Below are positions 57,509 through 64,000 of a stretch of 64,000 nucleotides of DNA, one piece after another (within the stretch, counting starts at the first letter, position 1; every line of letters begins with the position of its first letter). Made by a program: the position numbers and the translations under genes. The notes under the pieces were generated by a model, which saw only the letters and a program-made list of their open reading frames with translations, had not been told where the DNA came from and searched no databases. This DNA comes from Paragonimus westermani. Its lineage: Eukaryota; Platyhelminthes; Trematoda; Plagiorchiida; Troglotrematidae. The stretch is from contig QNGE01000145.1 in the NCBI GenBank assembly GCA_008508345.1, forward strand, positions 1 to 64,000, written 5' to 3'.

Positions 57509-60500
57509 GTAAGTCGTGTCTCACTGTGCATCTCTTTACTCTTACATTAAAAGTCCGATTGCCAGCAGGTTGAAAGTGGACTTGTGGAGGGAAAGAAACA
57601 AGTTACACCACGTTCAGTGGTCCAAATACTGTCATTGTTTTACTGAACAGTCTGTGAACTAAGAACAGTACACGAAGCGCACTGGCGAAATTGCTGGTGT
57701 TATTTTTCTCTGTCACTATTTTCTGTTGATCGTTTGTGTTTGGACATTAGGTTTTTATGCTTCACTTCCCGTCGGTTTCACGCCTGTTATCTCATCTCTC
57801 TCATCTATAATCGGTTTGCTTTTCGTGGCTGGGTTACAGTTAAGCGTCTGTGTTCTTGTGAACAATAGCGACGACGTCAGATATGAACTTGTAGCTCTCT
57901 TAGTGGAACCAAACGATTCGTGCTTCAGAGTAAAAAGGAGCATATTTCACTCAACAATCACATTTAAACGTAGCATTTGGTGATCGACAGCATTTCTTCA
58001 GACTTTAACACATGTGACTTGTTAGCCCTCTTGGTGACTCCAGAAAACGATTAACTCTCGATTTGTAAGCGAGGCATATCTTTTGGCAGAGTGGCTTGAT
58101 CTTATCTATCACAGAGTGTGACCCGATACTTCAGTGTCCCTTGATCTTAGTCTCAATTTGTTTTAGAGGAATGAGTGCAACTCACCAACATCTATGGGGC
58201 ACCTTTCATCTGAATAAGACCGCTACTCAAGACGTTATTTCTGATGAGAAGCCTGGTGTAACATCTTTTCCGAGACTACTCAGCGTCAAGCACTTTGAAC
58301 GGAAAAGGTTTACTCTGGTTTCTGGGCGATTATTGCCCAGGAATACTTCAGTGTTTAATGAAATCGAGCTTGTTTCATCCACAAATGTTGGGAGCTCGTT
58401 ACCCACACATTAACTTTTAATATATCTATTGGATAACCAACGTCTTTGAATGAACAGTCAATCGGCAGCAGTTCAGCTATTGACTGATATGTTTTCACTT
58501 ATATTTAATCACCGCTGAGCAATCTTTTAAGCATTTTATGCAAATATTGAGCATTGTGAGCTCTGGGAATGAAGTATAGTCAGTCTTGTCCTTGTCTTTA
58601 TTGAGAAAGGCTTGAAGAAAACGTTGATGATCGTATAGCTTCCTAGGCGGACGTTAGGAACTTGGTCCATTTCCCAGTGCTCACGGTAACTCAGCGGTTA
58701 CGATCCCGATGGCCATTAATAGTTTGGTTTATTCGCCCCGGATGAGCAGATATTCATTCAGTGGACATGGTTTTTATACGAACAGTAACAGTGATATAGG
58801 AAAAAACGAACGATGAAAATTGTTGTAGAAGTAACCGTCTACTGATCACTTTTAAATCTATACTTTCGCGCTGGCTACAACGACGGCATACGGGCCAAGG
58901 AATAACTGTGAACTGGAGTGCGCTACGATACGGGTTATCCTGTGTAACTATCGGAGACGCATTTGATGAAGATGCCTTGGAGATTACGGTACAAACGTGC
59001 GAAGAGCCCGATAACAAAATTGTTACATGCACCGGGCTGATTGGAAGCAAACCAGTCAACGAATAAGTTGAAATAGGGTTTCCACGTGAAACGGAGAAGT
59101 ATTTGATCCAGTCATGGAAAATAATGGGACCTTATGCTAAACTTCAGGCTGATAGAACTAGAGAACAGTGAGCTGGTTTGGTAACACAATGCACGCTGAG
59201 TAGTTTCGAAAAGTAGTTCTTACGGATTGCAAGCGACCTACCGAAAAGGTAATAGTTGAACTGTAAACGTCACGGACAAACACGAACCGCACAGCTCCAT
59301 CCCATCGAAGACAACAGAGAAACAACGTGATCTGGAGAAGAACGGTGTATCGTTGCTCATATCGGAAACAGAATACAAGCGACGGTCTTCAGTATTTACA
59401 GATGAATTATGGACTTGATCTGCGTCATAGAAATTGATTTAATAAAAGATAGATGAGCTAACGAGTGGGCGCTAAAGACGAATGTTTCCAAGGGTGACAC
59501 GGTAAACCAGTGTTAAAAAATAATCAAATGTGTTCTGGTCACATCTTGAAAAATAGATGCTTTCTGGGGGAAGTGGGACTTTTCCCAATGTCATACTGTG
59601 ACCAGGTGAGATTTTGATTTTGGTGTGGTGGTTGATCCAACGGATATGAAAGTTCAGTGAATATGAATATTTATTTGCTTTTTATTCTTTCGGAGAGCAA
59701 AATTCGCGGCTAGACATTTTGTTAAGCTTGTTATAAGTTGATGGCTTTCAGTCTTTTTACCAGTCACATGATTGTATGTTCGATCCACCATTGCTGCGAT
59801 TGCTGCTGTCTCGGTACTTAGAATACAGCACTTGTGTCACGTGGCAGCAAAAAAATTGTGACTTATATTGTGAACCCTTGAAAAAAATACGCTAGTTCGT
59901 CCACGGAATAGTAATACGCTTGAAAGAAATCGAATTCTCCTCCTCGTAATAAAGAAAACGGAAAATCATAGTCAAATCAAAAGACGGGCACAAAAAGCCA
60001 CTTTGTTTCGCTCCAAAAACCTATGTGACGACGAGAAAATCATTGGGTATTTATATGGGGCATAACAACCTACAAACATTTTAGACTCATTAGATCAAAG
60101 GATGGTTAAAGTCAATAAGCCACCAGTGAGCAAAGCGAACAGGTAAAAGGTGGCGAAGGTTACCTCCGGGAATTGTTGCCTATTCTAATCGAGAGAAATC
60201 GTCTTCTCTAGGAAGAGTGGGGTTTTAGGTGGAAGAAGTGAGATTCCCTAACAATTTAGATGGTGACGGCTCTTTTGGGAACCGCAAATCCTCTGACGCA
60301 TACTGCTTTCTCTCAGCCCGCTTCAAGGATGTTCTCGGTCGGTGGTTACACAACTAGTGCTTGTCTGATGGCATTTTTGTTACTCCCACTCTCAGCAAGG
60401 GTTGAGGTAGTGGCAAATTTATGTCGTAGTCTGTAACCGTTACACTGAAGATTTCGATCTTTTTTTATCCCCGGTAGAATTCTGTCATAGAAGCGTCCGA

Positions 60501-61594
60501 ACCTTCTTTTTAATTTCAGCTCTTTTGTTGAAATCTTCACCCATTGATAGAAATTTGATAGAATGTGATAGAAATGCGAAAACACCTATTGTTAATACCA
60601 CCAGGCGTTACGCGATGCATTGCATTACCTTCGTCGGACTGTTCACTGGCCCCGTTTGCCTGACTTATTGGTTGCACTTCTCCTGGCTGGACATTTGCAC
60701 ATATCGATAAATGTGGTTATCAAAGTTCAAGGCTTTTAACACACTGGGTTAGGTTCGCCAGTGAGTACAGTGGCTTGTGTAATTGAATTCGCCCTATTCC
60801 ATTGATGAGTGGTCAGCGAGAATTTACTCAAGTTGACCGAATTGTTCTCTGCTGCCGTAGAAGTTAAAACATCCTTATGTTAATCACGTAACTGTATTAG
60901 CGTGATGGATTTCACGTAATGGGGTAGTCATGTTATCACTGTACGTAGAAAATGTTCGACAAATTAGAGCATCGAGTTTCCGTTTTGAGAATCGTTTCAG
61001 TCATGCTGAGGCTTGGCATTATGAATTCAGAGGTCGGATACCCCTACTCGCTTACCGTTTTTTGATACAGGCTGAGTTAGATATGAAGATGAACTGGTCA
61101 ATAAATCTGTACTCAGAAATTCTTGGCCACCCAACTTCTCAATCACGCTTGCTCATTCCCATTCACCGCGTCACATGACTTGATGGCACTGGTCGTTTAA
61201 TCATATGCACCTTTAGGGCTACTATGATAATTCAGTAGTTAAATTTCATCGTTAAATTTGCATCCTTTTTAATCTGCGATTGGAAATGGTGTTCAAACGC
61301 GTACACCATAGGGTAGGTGTGCCGTTAGTGTCCATCTGTAGGACATCATTCACAAACGCACCATTCGCTGGTTATGCATGTCTAGCACGGTTTATCCATA
61401 CTGTTCCGCAGTAACTGCACTCGTGCAACTGATGTACACACCTAACCGGTTCTGAGTTTTGAACAATGAAATCGATTTTCACCCGGTGAACGATTATTTG
61501 TTGTCATTCAAGGAGGTCTTTAGATCCTGCACTTGATGTATTTCTTGTCTAACCCTTATCCGTGCAATCCCCTGTTATCATTTCATTCTTTCAG
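57509..61594 (+). other. Putative 4.1-kb intron
   Basis: Lies between phase-matched coiled-coil exons. Open frames such as 57726-57983, 58096-58413 and 60346-60585 (minus) show no domain I recognise. A candidate mini-exon after TTTTTGATACAG at 61072 gives a stop in the required phase and was rejected. No known transposon was recognised here, which contrasts with the left half of the window. Confidence 0.4.
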
Positions 61595-61685
61595 GCTAGT
61601 CACGTTGCGTGCCGAATTCGAAGTTGTCGAGCGGCAAGCGGAGTTACGGATCAAAGCGTTAGAACATGAACTGGCCAAAGAAAAA
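61595..61685 (+). CDS. Coiled-coil exon of the host gene (91 bp)
   Basis: Acceptor TTTCATTCTTTCAG is strong and the donor is GTAGGT. The first base completes the codon split after 57508; then 30 codons read VTLRAEFEVVERQAELRIKA and LEHELAKEK, a continuous amphipathic helix with Leu, Val and Ile at a/d-type positions. It ends in phase 0. Together with the two upstream exons it makes a coherent coiled coil of at least 60 residues without stop. Confidence 0.68.
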
Positions 61686-63505
61686 GTAGGTGCCGATGTA
61701 CAATTGTCGTATACAGTGGCCGTTTTACATAATCCTTTGTCATTGTCAATCACGTTGGTCTTGTTTTATTTCCGAATTTAGCAGTTTAATTCTTCCTGGG
61801 TATCGTTTATTAGTTATGTCTGTAGCGCAGAACACACTGGTGTGTTGGCCTCCTCAAGCTAACAGATTAATGGAAGCCTGACTAAATCATATGAATCCTT
61901 CCTAGACTTTGATACACATTCCTGGGAACATCTCATCACTAACTCCCCACCACAAAAATGCTGATTTAACCTCCGGTTAACCCAAAATTTAGGTAGCTTG
62001 TCAGTATTCGTGACACCAAACAGTGTTTAGAATCTGCCTCACTACCCTATGCACGTGATTAGTCTTTAGTCCGATATCTGACATTTTCTGTTTTCTGCTA
62101 GCTATTTTTAAGCCCTCGTTTAGCTCCGTTACCGGACGAATCCAATCATTGAAGTATTTTATCCCGATTCACTAGCTTTTTGTATTTTCCTGATACGCAT
62201 CCATACTCTCGTTTCAATGTACTAGAAGCAGGTCGCTGGTTCCCCAGGGGTTTGCGGTTCAAGGCAGCGCACATACAATGATTACTTATGAGAAACGAAG
62301 TGAAAGAGGCGGTGCATTATGTCAGTACATGAAATTTTCACTTTGATGGCTTTATGATAGCCGCAGTAGCTAATATGCTTGCTCTCATCGACTCTAGCAC
62401 TCACAAGAAGTATTCATCAGTTTGCTTCTAACCAATTTATTTGTTAGCATTCGATGATGTGCCTATGTTCATCACGTGATCCGCGTCGGCCAACTGAGTC
62501 AGAATTACGCTGCTGTGAGTCAGGCCAAGTGAATCTTTGTTGCGTTTATCGTGCTGTCTCGTTAGTCAGTTAAGAAAACTCGTTTCACGGGATTAGGGTG
62601 TAGAATGTACCCAGAACATTATCAGTTATCTGAGCTAACCGCACACTGTATATACTCACATTGGAGAGCAAAAAGTTGGATTCTACTGATGGACTGGCCA
62701 AGCAATATTTGATAATCCTCATCCATAAATCGTGGAACCATGTCCTCCTTTCTGGGAAACCCAATAAATTCTGCTGTACAACAATTTTAAGCCTTGAAAA
62801 TGTGTTCATTTTTCACGACGTACTCTCCATCTTTGGGATTCCCTTGGAATTGAGTGACGATTTGATTGATCTTCGTCTACTCTCTTTCAAACGTAGCTTG
62901 CCTTCACTTTTCGCTGTTCGTAGTGGTCACGTTCTTATAGTTTTTCTCGATATCCCCATACTTTTCGAGTGCTCCGGCTTTCCGAATGAGGGTCTCTTAA
63001 CGGCTTCCATGATCGATGGCCCATCCATCGCTTCCACCAGTGAAACTAGAAGTCTACATTGAATAACTCAATCGTCTATGTGGTGGGGCGAAGTAAAGAA
63101 CCGCTGTTAACCACAGAAGACACTTGACCTGGGAAGTTGTTGTCAGTCCCCATTACCGTAGGTGAAGATGCACTATTACAGGCGTATGCATTTTTCGTAC
63201 AGTTGGTGTGTTTGACGCCGATCGTCAATCGCGTCGACCCAGCTTCTTTGTTAAGATGTTCCATGTGAACAATATGCTCGTATTTTGTTTTCAGCCTGTC
63301 GGGCATGCGTCGTTCTTTTTGTTTCATATCATACAACTCGTTAATACTGCTGAATAGTAAACAACGATAGGACCACGGACGGTACTCATGCATAGAAAGT
63401 ACCTTCCCATGCAAGAGTGGGCGTTTATGTTCGTCTAAGTAGTACACATTCTATTCTCTTGCACAAAGGAGAAGCGCGACGTGTGTGTACGCACTCCACT
63501 TGCAG
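61686..63505 (+). other. Putative intron or further unrecognised exons
   Basis: The exon at 61595 ends in phase 0 while the candidate at 63506 must be entered in phase 2, so at least one more exon would be needed between them if both are real. Plus frame 62661-63062 and minus frame 63447-63076 (123 codons) are open but unassigned. Confidence 0.3.
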
Positions 63506-63612
63506 CATACATCATTTTCAATTCGGTAGCTTAAGGAGTGACAAGTTGGAAATGAGTTCGGAAGCGCATGGTGCTCGCCATTACGTTCTTGGTAAAATGT
63601 ATGCTCATAAAG
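63506..63612 (+). CDS. Possible further exon of the host gene (107 bp)
   Basis: Preceded by CACTCCACTTGCAG and followed by GTAGGT. With one base completing a split codon it reads IHHFQFGSLRSDKLEMSSEA then HGARHYVLGKMYAHK, and leaves one base. It lacks the heptad pattern of the upstream exons, so it would lie beyond the coiled coil. Its phase does not join directly to the 61685 donor. Support is only the splice signals and the open frame. Confidence 0.35.
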
Positions 63613-64000
63613 GTAGGTCTTCTCTTCACTGACTATCGTTTTCCTTTGTTGTTTGTGATTTTTGGATGTTGATCAGGGTGGATGAATCAGCACGAATACA
63701 TGGGCGCCAATACTATTGAGGGAATAAGACACTGCTGCACATATTCTATCACCTCCGTAACCGACCCACAATCCACAAGCTGGGCTGTCAGTTCGCCTAA
63801 TTGCTAAACTGATCATTTCTTCCTCTCGTAACTAAACTAGGGGGTCGACGGAAATCACGGAACTTGTGAGGACCATTGGTCCAGTGATGGCTCGTGACAG
63901 TCACCATGACAACCCTAGTGCGCTTTTGATTTTCCACTGTATGCGCATAAAATCAACCCATTCCATCACTGAATGTTCTGCCGTCTTTGATACCCACCCG
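63613..64000. other. No recognised gene
   Basis: The last 388 bases contain no exon that I can support; they may be intron of the plus-strand gene. Confidence 0.3.

Noticed and set aside
61072..61100. Mini-exon after TTTTTGATACAG (encoding AELDMKMN in one frame)
   Set aside because: In the phase required by the 57508 donor it meets a stop at once, and its donor is poor.
62585..62809. Minus-strand frame (QNLLGFPERRTWFHDLWMR) with possible splice signals, considered as an exon or a PLE/LINE RT piece
   Set aside because: Three frames look equally plausible and no second motif confirms any family.
63076..63447. Minus-strand 123-codon open frame (LYDMKQKERRMPDRLKTKYE)
   Set aside because: Looks protein-like but has no known domain, and it overlaps the intron of the plus-strand gene; evidence insufficient.
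1..64000. CRISPR arrays, bacterial operons, rRNA and tRNA genes
   Set aside because: No regular spacer array, ribosome-binding-site pattern or rRNA block was seen; tRNAs cannot be ruled out without a covariance search.

Overview
The window is a piece of an animal nuclear genome, rich in transposons. The mix of CR1/Jockey-type LINEs, RTE-type LINEs, Penelope-like elements (PLEs), BEL/Pao and Ty3/gypsy LTR elements, together with short phase-matched exons and multi-kilobase introns, resembles parasitic flatworms (trematode or cestode). That assignment is an impression from element content, not proof. There is no prokaryotic gene organisation, and I recognised no rRNA or tRNA gene by eye.

Layout. 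0-1.6 kb: two BEL/Pao fragments (protease on -, integrase plus DUF5641 on +). 1.6-5.7 kb: nothing recognised. 5.7-8.0 kb: decayed CR1-like LINE (+). About 9.0-9.35 kb: Ty3/gypsy protease-linker fragment (-). 10.7-11.6 kb: doubtful LINE ORF1 remnant (+). 12.9-15.8 kb: comparatively young Jockey/CR1-type LINE (+) with a 537-codon open RT block. 15.8-18.4 kb: empty. 18.4-20.2 kb (-) and 21.3-22.1 kb (+): two opposed Ty3/gypsy fragments. About 22.3-22.5 kb: ATGC-type simple repeat. 24.8-28.35 kb: decayed CR1 LINE (+). 29.3-40.3 kb: a pile of at least six LINE pieces, all on the minus strand, around one nearly complete element (30.08-34.6 kb) with two intact ORFs. 41.5-44.6 kb: two opposed RTE pieces. 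45.4-46.9 kb: Penelope-like element (-).

From 49.7 kb to the right edge lies the best candidate for a host gene, on the plus strand. An 851-bp exon rich in Ser and Pro is followed by two short coiled-coil exons whose splice phases match (57435-57508 and 61595-61685), with a further possible exon at 63506-63612. Its first large intron carries a second, beautifully preserved PLE insertion (50819-52030) with a 14-bp target-site duplication, 338-bp inverted arms and a truncated RT/GIY-YIG body.

The most interesting signal is this PLE pair. The terminal pseudo-LTR sequence carries a 41-nt motif, present three times, with the hammerhead ribozyme core, pairable helices I and III and an unpaired C at the cleavage position, but with almost no helix II. 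The two copies share the same inactivating lesions although one was clearly inserted as a separate event, which points to mobilisation in trans of a defective template.
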